Below are positions 10,554 to 23,195 of a stretch of DNA of 64,000 nt, piece after piece. Origin of the DNA: Euphorbia lathyris (taxonomy: Eukaryota; Streptophyta; Magnoliopsida; Malpighiales; Euphorbiaceae); NCBI RefSeq assembly GCF_963576675.1, contig NC_088911.1, positions 61,527,756 to 61,591,755 on the forward strand. The letters run 5' to 3'. The translations under genes and the position numbers were made by a program. The notes below the pieces were generated by a model. It was not told where the DNA came from. It saw only the letters and a program-made list of their open reading frames with translations, and did no database searches. Within the stretch, counting starts at the first letter, position 1, and the number at the start of each line of letters is the position of its first letter.

Positions 10554-13500
10554 TTAGTGGAGAGGATTAGACATACCGATAGCTTCCCTTAGTATGTTAA
10601 ATTGCTCACGAGCCAGAGACTTTGTGAAGATATCCGCAAGCTGTTCATCTGTAGGAACGTAGGTCAGCTTGATCTCACCCTTGAGTACATGATCCCTTAT
10701 GAAGTGATGCCTTATGCTGACATGCTTCATCCTGCTGTGTTGGATTGGATTTTTAGATAAGTCAATGGCACTCTTGTTGTCGCATTTGACTTCTATTGTT
10801 TCTGTTTTTACACCATAATCCTCAAGCTGTTGCTTTATCCATAGGACTTGAGCCACACAGCTTCCAGCAGCAATGTACTCAGCTTCAGTTGTTGACAGGG
10901 CCACTGATGATTGCTTCTTGCTGAACCAAGATACTAGACAGCTTCCAAGGAAGTGACACCCTCCTGAAGTACTCTTACGTTCTAGCTTATCTCGTCCATA
11001 GTCAGCATCAGTGTATCCAATGAGTGTGAAGTCATTTGTATTTGGATACCATAAACCTGAATTAACTGAGCTCTGCAAATATCTAAAAATTCTTTTCACA
11101 GCTATAAGATGAGATTCCCTGGGGTCAGCTTGATATCTTGCGCAATAACATACCGAGTACTGAATACCAGGTCTACTAGCAGTAAGATAGAGTAGAGAGC
11201 CAATCATACCTCGATATAATTTACTATCTACTGACTTACCTTTCTCGTCAGCACAAAGGACAGTGTCAGTACCCATTGGGGTAGATATGGGCTTGCATTC
11301 TTCCATATCGAATTTCTTTAACATTTCTTTGACGTACTTAGACTGACTAATGAAGATGCCATTCTTCCCTTGCTTGATTTGAAGTCCAAGGAAGAAGTTG
11401 AGTTCACCCATCATAGACATCTCGACCTCAGTTTGCATCTGTTTACTAAATTCTTTGCACATAGATTCGTCAGTAGCACCAAAGATTATATCATCTACGT
11501 AAATTTGTGCCAGCAGGGTATTTTTACCCTTCTTCTTAATGAATAAGGTTGTGTCAGCTTTGCCTCTGACATAGTTCCTGGTCAGCAGGAAACTGGTCAA
11601 CCTCTCATACCAAGCACGAGGTGCTTGTTTCAGGCCGTACAAGGCCTTCTTGAGTTTATAAACGTGGTTTGGAAACTTTGGATCTTCAAACCGAGGAAGC
11701 TGACTAACATATACCTCTTCGTTTATAAATCCATTAAGAAAAACACTTTTGACATCCATTTGATATAGTTTGAAGTTCATGAAACTAGCATATGCACACA
11801 ATATACGTATAGCCTCTAACCTAGCAACGGGAGCAAAAGTCTCACCATAGTCAATGCCCTCTTGCTGACTATAGCCTTGGGCTACAAGTCGGGCTTTGTT
11901 TCTGAATACATTGCCTTGCTCATCTAATTTGTTTCTAAAGACCCACTTAGTTCCTATGGTCTTTTAATTCCTAGGTTTTGGTACTAAATCACATACCTCA
12001 TTTCTTTTGAATTGATCAAGCTCATCTTGCATAGCATTGATCCAGAATTCGTCGTGCTCAGCATCGGTGAAATTCTTTGGTTCATAGACTGAGATGAACG
12101 CAACATTGCTGAGATATTTTCTAAGCTGATCTCTCGTCGTCAGCTTGTTTTCAGCAGCATCAAGAATGGACTTCTCCGAATGTCCTCTTGGAATTCTGAC
12201 TTCTTTAGGTAATGTTGAGGTGTCTGGAATAGGTGTTTCTACAATATCTGCATGAGTAGATTGGTCAGCAAAGGTAATTTCGGGTTCGTGTTTACCTTTG
12301 GTCAGCCCTTGTGGTGATGACTCAGCGGCTCCATTTTGGTCAGCGGAAGCTAAGCTTGGGTCATCTTCGGCAGACTGAGTTATCTTTCCTGCAGGGTCAG
12401 TTTCGTCGAACTCAACATGTACAGACTCTTCTACAACACGAGTTCGTTTATTATACACCCTATATGCTTTACTGTTAGTTGAGTACCCAAGAAAGATCGC
12501 TTCGTCAGCTTTAGCATCAAATTTAGCAAGGTTTTCTTTTGTGTTGAGTATAAAACATTTACACCCAAAGGCACGAAAGTAGCCAATGTTGGGATTTGTT
12601 CCTTTCCAGAGTTCATAAGGGGTTTTCTTGAGTATAGGTCTAACTAAAGCCCTATTTAGTATATAGCATGCTGTGTGGACAGCTTCACCCCAGAAGTACT
12701 TTGGAAGCCTATTTTCGCTGAGCATTGTCCTAGAAATTTCAACTATTGTTCTGTTCTTCCTTTCAACAACCCCATTTTGTTGAGGAGTCCTAGGAGCAGA
12801 AAAATTATGGTCAATGCCACTGACTTCATAGAATTCGTCAAACTGTTGGTTTTTGAATTCTCCGCCATTATCACTTCTAATATGAGCTATTTTTAGGTCT
12901 TTGTCAGTTTCAAGTCTTTTGACTAATGTGGGAAACATCTCAAATGTTTCATCCTTGCTACTCAGCAAGATGATCCAAGTATACCTAGAGAAATCGTCTA
13001 CAATGACTAAGGAAAATTTCTTACCGCCCAAGCTGAGTGGCTGGACAGGCCCGAAAAGGTCCAAATGTAGTAATTCCAATGAGCGCTTGGTTGAGACAAC
13101 ATTTTTACTTTGAAAAGACTTTTTCGTTTGTTTACCTTGCTGACAAGCATTACATAACTGATCTTTCTCAAATCTAAGTTTGGGCAATCCCTCAACTAAT
13201 TGCTTTCTTGCTAGTTTGGCAAGGAGGTCCATGCTTACATGACCAAGTCTCCTATGCCATAGCCAGGATTTGTCCTCCTTTGACACTAAGCATATATTTT
13301 TTGAAACATTCTTTTCTAAACTCAACATGTATACATTGTCAACACGAGGAGCAGTTAAAATCAAATTGTTTGTTTTTCCCTCGAGTATCCGACACTCAGT
13401 GGAATCAAATACAACCTTTCTCCTGCTGTCACACAGTTGAGCTACGCTCAATAGGTTATATTTGAGACCCCTGACTAAGGAGACTGACTCAATAGTAGGG

Positions 13501-13688
13501 TTACCTCTGATAGTACCTGAACCGACTATCTTGCCCTTTTTATTGTCTCCGAAGCTTACACTTCCACCTCGTTTACGCTCAAGTGTGATGAATTGAGTTT
13601 CATCACCTGTCACGTGCCTCGAGCATGTGTTGTCAATATACCAAAGCTTTGACTTCTCCACGCACCTCAGGCTCACCTGCATTTTGAA
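10554..13688 (-). pseudogene. Sirevirus pol: protease, integrase, reverse transcriptase, RNase H
   Basis: The frame continues from gag, interrupted by TAA at 13689-13691 and TAA at 11964-11966. Domains in order: protease remnant with WYIDNTCSRHVTG, where the catalytic Asp-Ser/Thr-Gly has become Asp-Asn-Thr; zinc-binding pre-integrase HRRLGH...CNACQQGK; integrase core with LDLFGP, RSDNGGEF and NGVVERKN (all three acidic residues kept); RT with [10 protein letters not shown] and YVDDIIFGA; RNase H with [18 protein letters not shown] and LADIFTKSL. The natural stop TAA (10554-10556) overlaps the TRIM target duplication. Apart from the two nonsense codons and the protease change, the enzyme motifs look conserved. 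Confidence 0.93.
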
Positions 13689-15481
13689 TTATTCATCTTT
13701 AGGTACCCAATTCTTTTTGGGTCCTCGTAGGTTAGCATAGACAGGTGCTACATCATGTTTTAATTTGTGACGATATATTTTTATTGTGTGGCCAGCTTTA
13801 CCACAAAAGTCATAATAGGTCACCCTTTGAGAGTGATTTTGTTTTTGGTCAGCATGATTGTACTGAGCATGCCAACATACCTTAGTGGTATGGCCTCTCT
13901 TTCCGCAGAAGTCGCATTGGACATTCCGCTGAGTATACCAACACACATCTATGGTGTGTCCTCTTTTCCCACAACAGTCACACTGATTGAACCGTTTATA
14001 TTGACCAGTACCTTGATACTCAGCATTGGGATAGAACCCTTTCTTAGCCGATTTACTCAGCTGGTTCTGTATGGTTATGATGTCCTTTCTCAGCTTCTTT
14101 GAGTCTGATTGGACTTCAGAGACAAATCCATGCATTATTTTTAAGTTTTCATCTTGCCTGGTGTTGTCCTGAAGGAGATGTCGGATGTCACTCAGTTTGA
14201 CTTCCTCGATCTCATCACACCGCCTGCTGAGTGCTCTAATTTTCTTATTACACTTTTTAGTTAGTGTATAGAGATCACTCAGGGCATTAACCATTTCGTT
14301 TCTAAGCAAGAGAAGAGATGTTACCTCATTTGAGTGGTCCTCTTGGTCAGTATCATCTGAGAGGTCAGCTTGCTCAGATTGGCATTGGTCAGCAGCGTCA
14401 TCGGCCATGAAGCATATATTTGCTGTCTCATTTGCGTCAGCTTCTGATGAGGTTGACTCATCACTGTCACTCCATGTGGCCACCATTGCCTTTTTGCTTC
14501 CACTCTTTTCTTTCTTTAAGTTAGGGCAGCTTGACTTAATGTGCCCAGTTTGATGGCACTCAAAGCACGTGATAGGCTTGGAGCTGTCCTTTTTTTATTT
14601 GTCACTGGACTTAGCTTTGTACCTATCGCCTCTTTTGTATGGCCTCTTGCCGTTCTTATCATTCTTTCTATACAGCTTCTTCATCTTTCTTGTGAACATG
14701 GCCATCTCCTCATCATCTGATGAGCCAGCTTCGGTTGAGTCAGCTTTCATGACAAGTGATTTCTGCTTCTTGTCTTCTGACTTTTCTTTAGCTTCAAAAT
14801 TTTTCATAGAGATCTCATGAGTCAGTAGAGATCCGATCAGCTCGTCATATTTGTACGTGGTCAAGTCCTGAGCTTCTTCAACAGCTGTTTTCTTAGCTTG
14901 CCAGCTCTTGGGTAGACTTCTCAAGATTTTCTTCACATGTTCCTCTTCCGTGAAGTTCTTACCGAGACATTTAAGCTCATTTATAATATTTGTGAACCTT
15001 GAGTTCATCTCCGAGATATCTTCATTCACATTCATCTCGAACAGCTCATACAGTCTCATATGTTGGTTCACCTTTGACTCATTGACCTTGCTCGTGCCTT
15101 CATAGGTTACTTCGAGCTTCTTCCATATTTCTTGTGCTGACTCACAACCTGAAATTTTATTGTACTCTGCAGCATCTAGAGCACAGTGAAGCATATTGAT
15201 AGCCGAAGCATTATTTTGTAATTTCTGAAGGTCATCTTCTGACCACTCAGTTTCACTCTTGACAACTTTTTCGTTGTCTACTGTTTTGTAAGGCACATAT
15301 GGGCCTTGAACTATTCAAGCCACGCACTCATGTTTGTAGCTTGAATAAAGTTCTTCATCTTGTTTTTCCAAAAAGTATAATTTGAGCCGAAAAACAAGGG
15401 TGGCCGACTAATTGATAATCCCTCAGGGAGTATCTGTGTTGTTTGATTTCCTGGAAGGAAACGAGTGCTGTTCTCATCCAT
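13689..15481 (-). pseudogene. Sirevirus gag (capsid/nucleocapsid), frameshifted
   Basis: The ATG at 15481 (MDENSTRFLPGN) opens a UBN2-type gag. A single-base loss near 15306-15312 (after MSAWLE) shifts the frame. The body resumes as VQGPYVPYKTVDNEK and runs through the helical capsid region. TAA at 14595-14597 interrupts it just before the zinc knuckle CFECHQTGHIKSSC. Further on are two more CCHC knuckles (CDCCGKRGHTIDVC, CDFCGKRGHTTKVC) and a fourth degraded one (YDFCGKAGHTIKIY, lacking the first and last Cys). A coiled-coil-like stretch lies between (about 14100-14350). The frame runs into pol across one more stop, consistent with a single gag-pol polyprotein in the active ancestor. Confidence 0.9.
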
Positions 15482-15531
15482 TTATCGGGATCAGCTCAAG
15501 ATAGTTATATCTTTGAGTATTGAGCTACCAT

Positions 15532-15543
15532 GCTCTGATACCA
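15532..15543 (-). promoter_or_regulatory. Primer-binding site (initiator tRNA-Met) of the Sirevirus element
   Basis: The element strand reads TGGTATCAGAGC two bases after the 5' LTR. It is a perfect match to the usual plant copia PBS. Confidence 0.92.
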
Positions 15544-15545
15544 CT

Positions 15546-17030
15546 TGTTGGTCCCGTGTGATTAGTTCCAAGGGGGGGGGGGGGGGGGGTTAGGAACTAA
15601 TATAACTTTTTCGTTTAATGATGCTGACTTAATCAACTCTTTAAGTGTTTTAACTTAGTTTAGGTCATCACGGCCGAGAGATGTAAGACAGCTTTAGTCA
15701 GATGCTGACTAGAACTGCTTTACTTGTGAGTTGGGAAGTAACACTTGAGGTCAGCTTCCAACTCAGCACCAAGATTACTCAGTGTCAGCTTTTACAATTA
15801 ATATCCTGAGCAATTTAATCAAGCAACACTTATATAGATATATTGAGAGAGAGTTAGAAATTACTCAGCAAGACTTATCCTGGTTCGGCCTCTCCGCCTA
15901 CGTCCAGTCCCCAGAGTCCCTCCGGGCTTTTTCAATCCAATATTGAGCTCTTTAAAGGTAGAGCACAAACCTTTTACAGGGCAGTTGAATATGCAAGAGT
16001 ACCTTCCTCTATTCGTCTACTCAATACCTACTAAGTGCTATAACTGAACACCTATATTTCTCTACCACTGAGTACTTAAAACTGAGTACTCAGCACAACT
16101 CTCTCAATTTTACAATTGATACAAACTTGTTCTTTCTAGATGAAGAACACTTTAGATGATTACAAAATCAATCTAGCTTTTACACAGAAATGGAAGTTTG
16201 GTGTAAAATCTTTTTCTTGTTTGAATGTGCTTTTTATGATTCTCTTTTTCTCTTTTCTATTTCAGCAATCGGCAAAGGATCCAAGAATGAACTTGTCCTT
16301 TTATAGTTGAGGTCTGAAGCTGTAATGATTTGAATCTGGAATTATCCGTTAGATTCAAACGGTTCTTTCTTGCGTCATTGTTCTGGTCAGCTTCAGATTT
16401 GCAAGCCAATCCTGTCGTCTGAAATTAGCTGGCGTCAGACTTGTCTTCTTCCCGCAGGTGCGTCTTCTAGTGCCAGTTCGTCTTTTAGCTAACGGACAGT
16501 TGACCCATGCATCTCGAAATTGACTCTGTGCGTAATTCCAAGGTTTCTATTATTGGTGCAGACAGTTGTCGGATCTTATCTTCTAACAAACGGATCATTC
16601 GTGCTGTCCTGACGAACACTCTGCTTGACTGTATTGACGCTGCTTTTGTTCTTTGTTTCTGAGTCATATTCTTACTCAGCTTCCGTGGTCAACTTCGTCT
16701 GTAAGCATTAGTTTAGAGGAAGACTTCTCTTCTTTGATACTGAGTTGCGTTCCACTCAGCTTCTTTGATCAACTTCATCTTTAAGTATTTGTTCTGAAGA
16801 CGACTTTTCTTCTGTCATGCTGAGTTCTCTTTAATCAGCTTATGCTGTGTTCTCATGCTGACTTCGTCTTGTCTTACTTTTTGATTCTGTTTTCATTTAT
16901 ATTTATACTCAACATTAAACAACCATATTAGTACAATTAAATCAAAGCACTTAAATTTAATTGCCTCTTAATCATGGATTAACTTAAATAATTTTGTCAA
17001 ATTAAAATCATGTGGAAATGTGTTTCAACA
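15546..17030 (-). repeat. 5' LTR of the Sirevirus element
   Basis: 1485 bp, paired with 4330-5808. It carries an uninterrupted G run of about 18 near 15571-15589, where the other LTR has a broken, shorter tract. Most other differences are single transitions. Confidence 0.93.
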
Positions 17031-17035
17031 GAGCA

Positions 17036-18336
17036 TACCAAATCATTATTAGATACCCAATTTGCATCACAATATCCTTCTAAAATAGCAGGAAATTTAT
17101 TAAAATGCAAATTAAAATTCATGGTACCTTTCAAGTATTGAAATAAACGACGAAGTGCATTCCAATGTTCATCATTTGGATTGTGAGTATATCTACTCAG
17201 TCTATTTATAGCATATGCAATATCAGGTCTAGTATGAGTCATTAAAAACATAACACTCCCAATAATCTTAGCATATTCTTCTTGTGAAACACTATTTTCC
17301 TTTATTTTTAGTAAGACATATACTAGGATCATAGGGTGTTCTAGCTGGCACCACATTAAAACTATCAAACTTTTTCAATAATTTCTCAACCTAATGTGAT
17401 TGTCCCAAAGAAAACCCATTTTCAGTTTTGTAATTTTTACACCAAGAATTACATCAGCTTTTCTCATGTCTTTCATGTCAAATTGTGATGTTAGAAATGC
17501 TTTAGTGTTATTCACTACTTCTAAATTAGTGCTCAAGATAAGCATATCATCCACATAAAGATATACAATCACATAATTTGATCCATACGATTTAGAGTAA
17601 ACACATGTATCTGATCCATTAACAATGTACCCATCAGAAAGGAAAGTAGAATTAAACTTTTCATACCATTGTTTGGGTGCCTGTTTCAGGCCATACATTG
17701 ACTTCCTTAGTTTGCATACCTTATCTTCCTGACAAGGTACAATGTTTCCCTCAGGCTGTTGCACATAGATTTCTTCTTCTAAATCACCATTTAGAAAAGT
17801 TGTTTTTACATCCATCTGATGTACCACCAAGTTATGAATTGCTGCAATTGCAATTAAAATTCTAATAGTAGAAATTTTAGTAACAAGAGAGTAAGTATCA
17901 AAATAGTCAATTCCTTTATTTTGAATATAGCCTACGACAACTAATCTAGCTTTGAGCTTTTCAATGGATCCATCAGGTCTTCTTTTTCTTTTGAAGATCC
18001 ATTTAAGTTTTATGGTTTTGGACCTTTTAGGCAAATAAACTAGATCCCAAGTGTGATTTACCATAATAGAGTCTAATTCATTTTTAATTGCCTCTTTCCA
18101 AAAGTTAGCATCTATAGAGGTCATGGAGGATCTTCTTCTATTAGATAAGCAGACATAAAAACATCATCTATTTTATCTGAATTTTCTAACAGAAAAGAGG
18201 ATATAAAGTCGGGTCCAAAACTATTAGCTATTTTTCTTCTAGGTTCACGTTCACATTCATCATGTTTGTCCAAAGAACTAGAAGCAAGAGAATCACTAGC
18301 ATGCATAGAATTAGAGGGACCAACATCATCACACAC
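17036..18336 (-). pseudogene. Old copia reverse transcriptase and RNase H N-terminal part
   Basis: From right to left the minus strand encodes the integrase-RT linker, then WKEAIKNELDSI, MDVKTTFLNG, YGLKQAP and LYVDDMLILS (the YVDD catalytic motif). A frameshift near 17372 is followed by [12 protein letters not shown] and [13 protein letters not shown]. The RNase H reading stops at the Sirevirus target site, 17031-17035, and resumes at 4329. Overlapping frames near 18121 show another small indel. Confidence 0.9.
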
Positions 18337-19562
18337 AAGAGTTTTCTTTAAAGGAAAAATATTTTCAAAAAATTATGTATCTCTAGATTCACATATAGTA
18401 TAATCACCCAGTGCCATAAATCTAAAGGCAACACTATTAGAAGCATATCCTATAAAAATGCAATCAAAGGTTTTTAGCCCAATGTTGGGTTTTCGAAAAG
18501 ATGGAAAAACAACTTTAGCAAGACAACCCCAAACCCTCAAAAAAATTAAATTAGGCGAAAGCCCCTTCCAAAGCTCACAATGAGTTTTGTCTAGTTTTTT
18601 TTATGGGAAACTCTATTTAAAATATAGCATGCAGATAAAACAGCTTTCCCCCCACATATTATCAGACATACCATAACTAATCAATATGGCATTCATCATT
18701 TCCTTAAGCATTCTATTTTTCCTTTCAGCTACACCATTTTGTTGTGGTGTATATGGCGCACTAGTTTCATGTATAATGCCATTTTCTTCACAAAATATTT
18801 TAAGGAAATTAGTTCTATAGACTTATTTTGTTTGAAGCCTTTCTGGGACTTATTTGCATGTCCTTTTGATCTGTATTTTGGAATCACGGCAAATTCAACA
18901 ACATTAGCATTAATAGAAACTGAAATAGAGGAAAGTTGCTTATCTTTCATTCCGTTTGCTTCTTTAGTTCGCATATGACTAACAAACTCCTGGAGACTGA
19001 AGTCTTTCTTTTTGTGCTTCAGGTGGTTTCTGAAGTCACTCTAGGACGGAGGAAACTTCTCCAGCAGAACGTTGGCTTGAAGCATATTGCACATATTCAT
19101 TCCCTCACTGAGAACTTCAGTAACAAGATTCTCATATTCATGAATCTGATCAATGATGGGTTTTTGATCAACCATCTGGTAATGTAGCCACCTACCAACA
19201 ACATACTTTCTTTTTCCAGCATCATCAGATTCATACTTATCTTTTAATGAAACCTAAATTTCTTTCAAAGACTTTTTGTTCACAAATATATCAAACAGTG
19301 GGGTCGACATATGATTAAGGAGATGACCTCTAACTGTTTTGTTATATTTTTCATACTTGGCAGACTGGTTATCATACTGTTGAACAATAAGTGACATAGC
19401 AGGACCGTTTGGGTTGACAGGGGGATCAGAAAGAACAATATAGTCGAGGTCTAGTTGTTCAAAAAAATATAAGAATTTTTTAGACCATCTTTTGTAGTTG
19501 AGACCGTCTAAGGGCTCTAATTTAAAGAGATCGGGAATGTTCTTTGAAATTAGAGCAGACAT
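18337..19562 (-). pseudogene. Old copia gag fused by deletion to the end of integrase
   Basis: The ATG at 19562 (MSALISKNIPDLFKLEPLDG) starts a UBN2-type gag, with stops near 19254 and 19045. After the basic KGHANKSQKGFKQNK region the sequence jumps into NGIIHETSAPYTPQQNGVAER, the last catalytic segment of integrase. The protease and most of the integrase core (both Asp residues) are missing. The integrase tail (YILNR, ELWKG, GYASN) continues with frameshifts to about 18360. The deletion alone makes the element non-autonomous. Confidence 0.85.
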
Positions 19563-19593
19563 GATGATGGATAGAAAATAATCGTTTTCAAAT

Positions 19594-20199
19594 TGTAGAA
19601 ACAAAAGAGGGAACATAACAACTTATCGGAATGGAATCGTTGTGTCGTGGACAAACCCACTGAGTTGAAAACGATTACGGCAGACTCTGGTATAATCTGG
19701 AAGTCCGATCGTCAATCAAGGTTTACACAACAAGCACCGGCCTAGTGCACTCTAGGGCGAAGCTTTGGAACAATAAGAATTTAATGCCTATAGAAGAAAT
19801 AATATTTGAGATGGAAATCAGAGAATCGGAAAACATGTGTATACATAACTGCTAAGGATTCCCTTTTATTTTAGTTTGAAAACCGAACGTTGTAGTATTA
19901 TTGAATAAAAATAGGGATAGTGGAAATAGGATTTCAACAGCTTGAGAATTAGTCAAAAAGTTTTAAAATATTTAATGGCCAAATAAAAATCGGGTCCAGC
20001 CCAGTCGGGCATCACACGAACGAACGAGCGCGCGCGCGTGTGGTATATTTTCCAAAACCCACTAAACACAATTTAATATCTCATTAGGCCCAACCCAATA
20101 TAAACCCTTCAACTAACTCATAAGTTTCCCATGTGGGATACATAAAGTTACAAAGCAAAAGCAATGGCTAAAAAACCATTTTACCTAAAATCTCCAATA
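19594..20199 (-). repeat. 5' LTR of the old copia element
   Basis: 606 bp, starting TGTAGAAAC on the plus strand and ending CCAATA (the terminal CA has mutated to TA). It retains the roughly 266-bp internal block missing from 3011-3350. Just inside it I see no standard TGGTATCAGAGC PBS. Confidence 0.83.
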
Positions 20200-20204
20200 G
20201 ATCT

Positions 20205-21844
20205 AACACCACGTATATAAATATAGGCTTTCGGATCCATTAAAGAATTCCATGGATTGTTCTTTAGTAAGACAAACCCCCATGCGACTAGAGCAAAGAC
20301 TTCTCCCATAGAAGATCTTTCCTAAAGCAAGACTTCTAAATGAAGAAAGATTCCTAATACAAATAGGATTACCAGAAGAAGAGTGGCTCAACATAAACCT
20401 TTAAATAGGCAGGTAGAATCATACTCAAGGATACATTAACACGTCTATCTCTCAAATAGTTCATACTCTTCAACCCTTCCAAAACCTATTGACTTAGGCA
20501 TCGGAGGGGGTCCCCGAACTCTGACCCCTCTCTGACCTATTATTCTGTCTACAAAGATACCATTGAAAGGTTCGGCAGGAGGTTTGGACGTTCAATTACA
20601 AGTTCATATACATAAATAACACCTTTAAGACATTGCAAGAAACTAATGAACATTTCCAGCATTATAACAATACCAAGTAAATAAAAAAAAAAATCAGATT
20701 ACATGTAATCATGTTACGTTAAAATGAAAATCGACATATTTAAAGCACGAGAAGCAGGGGAAGCAACAACAAACGTACATATTAAAAAGAAGAGATTTTT
20801 TTTACCATTTTTTTTTGTAATTTTCTTTTAAATAATAAAAATAAAAAATTGGGTCATATTGAGTTCCGATTGGACCACGATTCTTATCGAATTGTTGAAG
20901 ATCAACAAATCCAGTCTAACCTAGATCAGAGACCTAGCCAGTTTCTAATTCGGGTTTGACAACATTGATCTCAACACATATCTCAAATTCCATTTTTTTA
21001 GGATTAAAACATATTTAACGATGTGATACCTAAAATTTTATCATTTGCTTATCATTTGGTAACATTTGTTCACTTAAGTATTTTTTTTATATGTGATATT
21101 TAACCCGTTTTAAAATAAAAGATTAACTGATATAGTTGCTCTGTTTGGTAAATAGATTTTTTGGAGTAAAATTAGAGGTTTGAAACACTTTGGAGGTTTT
21201 GACTAGTCAAACCTCTAATAGCGGTGTTTGGTGAAAAAATGTTTGATAGAGCTTATTGAATCCAAAAGGCTAATTTTGAAAAGGCTGGTTTTACGGGCTG
21301 TTTCAATTAGCTTAATATTCCATCTCTTTGTAATGATATTTTTACGTCTAATTATTACATTTTAACCTCAAATAAATTTTTTATTATATTTTTATTTATC
21401 ATCTTACATAAACAAATTTTATCAAACAAATTTAGACTATCATCAACTAATGAAATCGGTTAATAAAAAAATGTACAATTATTTTGATGATAAAAAGGCC
21501 ATTAACTTTTATTTCGTGATACAAAATTAACAAATCATTTAATTTTTTAATTTAAAATAAATGAAATATTGGCTATTTAAAATATCGAAAAGCAAATGTT
21601 ATGATAACATAGATAAAATGGCAAATAGGCATTTGAATGGAATTGTGCCACGCGGAGGAAGGGTTTGGTTGGTTACAGCTAAGCAATCAGAATCAGATAT
21701 GAATGAAGTCCTAGAATTAAAGTGCGATTTTGGAATTCAATTCTTTTTATTATTATTATTATTCTCCACTAGTTAATTAAGAGGCGTAAAATCAAATGTA
21801 AATTCTATAACCTAGTAGTATTTTAAAATTCATTTGACTATTTT
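20205..21844. other. Intergenic AT-rich DNA with one unplaced ORF
   Basis: A 63-codon minus frame (20203-20394) has non-repetitive composition but no family I can name. A GC-richer patch at 20490-20600 looks like a retroelement scrap. 21130-21320 has GTTTGG-type words common at MITE ends but no paired termini I could fix. The rest is AT-rich. Confidence 0.4.
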
Positions 21845-22076
21845 AGGGTCCGTTTGTTTTATCTGCTGTTTGTTGTTGCTGTTTGCTGTTTCCTGTTACG
21901 GTTTGCTGTTTGAAAAGACTGCTGTTCCAAAAAGCAGGGAGTCCCTATTTTTTATAAAAAGCTACTTTCTCGGCTACAAAAAGCAAACAGGAGGTGTCTA
22001 ACCAAACACCTTAAACTCTCATTTTCAAAGTGAAAAGGCAAACAGAAGGTCGAAAATCAGCTACCAAACACCCCCT
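21845..22076. mobile_element. Probable hAT-like MITE
   Basis: The left end AGGGTCCGTTTGTTT and the right end ACCAAACACCCCCTT are imperfect inverted repeats, and the inside is rich in CTGTTTG. The layout matches common plant hAT MITEs. No target duplication is convincing, so the borders are approximate. Confidence 0.5.
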
Positions 22077-23187
22077 TAAAATCCATCCTTAACATATATA
22101 GAAAAAGAGAGCAATGCCTAATTTAATTCCATATTACCAAATAAACAATATTATAAAACAAGAGAAAAGAAACCTTTACTCTCTTTTTCTTTTTTAAAGA
22201 AAGAAAAAAGAGAGAAAAGCAGATAAGTATTGGAGGGTGGAAAATAACGAGGGGAGGACATCAATCCAATGTGAACTTTTCTTTGTGCCCCTTTCTTTCC
22301 GCCCACACTGTTATCTTTGCTTATTTTTAACAATTTGGATCTACTCATTTATTTAATTTAAGAGGGAGGAGTTGGCGCCCTCATTAATAATTTAGATAAT
22401 TAAAATTTTTAATTAATTAATCTAATTTTATTATAATGAATATCTCAACATTATTAATTTTTGTCTAATTCTTGAAAGATAAAAAAACTCTAATATGTAA
22501 ATAGAGGTTTAAGTCAGACATAACAAACAATAAAATAAAAAAGAGAAATCTATCTCCCTTTCCTCCCCTTATTTTCGATGTCACACTCTGTTGTGGGACT
22601 TCGTTCCTAGTTCGTGGATTAATCGTTATTCATTCCAAATAACTTTGGCATGAGAAAAACGTGTCTGATGATATAAATTCGTGGTTCTAAAAGATTCTTC
22701 TGTTGCTTACTCAAAATTAATCAAAGATCCAAAAGATAAACCCCAAACTCGTATTTGAGTCCATTTGATTATTTGGATAGGAAAAATCATAACCATTCAT
22801 TGGTCTCAGAGCTCGGGAACTTATATTCTAGTTAATTAATTCAGAATTAATAGTCGAAATGATAACTATATTCATATAAAAATTAATTAATATGTTAGAG
22901 TTAATTTTTATATGATCATAACATATTTTTGGACAGTTTTTCTATTAAAATAGACTGAAAATCACAATATACAATATACAATGTTCCTGCGATAAAAAGT
23001 ACATTTTCTGCTTTGAAACACTATTTCAATCGTAGACAAAGCATGTGATGTCTATATCTAAAAGTCAGTTTGTCGTTTCAAAAATCCGACCTCACCAACA
23101 TGGCACTTCGCGATTAGTTTACGGGCACCACATGGCACAATCACGAGATGCCACATGGCATCATGTGAACCGCACACACTGATGCCT
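22077..23187. other. Intergenic AT-rich DNA
   Basis: No gene seen. There are ATTAATTAAT-rich stretches around 22380-22920 and a GC-richer patch with repeated CACATG(A/G)CA words at 23040-23190. Confidence 0.45.
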
Positions 23188-23195
23188 TAGGTGAC

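Larger units (their letters stand above)
4330..17030 (-). mobile_element. Sirevirus-type Ty1/copia retrotransposon, 12.7 kb
   Basis: Long LTRs of 1479 and 1485 bp (4330-5808, 15546-17030) begin TGTTGG and end TCAACA. They are flanked by a perfect 5-bp duplication GAGCA (4325-4329 and 17031-17035). On the minus strand the order is 5' LTR, initiator-Met PBS, gag, PR-INT-RT-RH pol, a long extra ORF and PPT. The extra ORF behind pol, large size and long LTRs fit the Sirevirus genus. By eye the LTRs differ at roughly 50 sites (about 3%), so the insertion is moderately recent. A TRIM (9986-10550) later inserted between pol and the extra ORF. Confidence 0.93.
3011..20199 (-). mobile_element. Old Ty1/copia element, split by a Sirevirus insertion
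   Basis: Two diverged LTRs (3011-3350 and 19594-20199) bracket copia coding remnants on the minus strand: gag at the right, integrase end, RT, then RNase H at the left. The flanks aatct (3006-3010) and gatct (20200-20204) are a plausible target duplication with one change. A polypurine tract (complement of 3351-3360) precedes the left LTR. Positions 4330-17030 are a later insertion. Without it the element would be about 4.5 kb, shorter than a full copia because the gag-to-integrase part is deleted. The intact order of the flanking RT and RNase H halves shows it was one element. Confidence 0.88.

Noticed and set aside
20203..20394. Organelle-derived ORF
   Set aside because: The 63-codon frame has natural-looking composition, but I could not tie it to any plastid or mitochondrial gene.
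21130..21320. Second hAT-like MITE
   Set aside because: GTTTGG-type words occur, but I could not pair ends or find a duplication.
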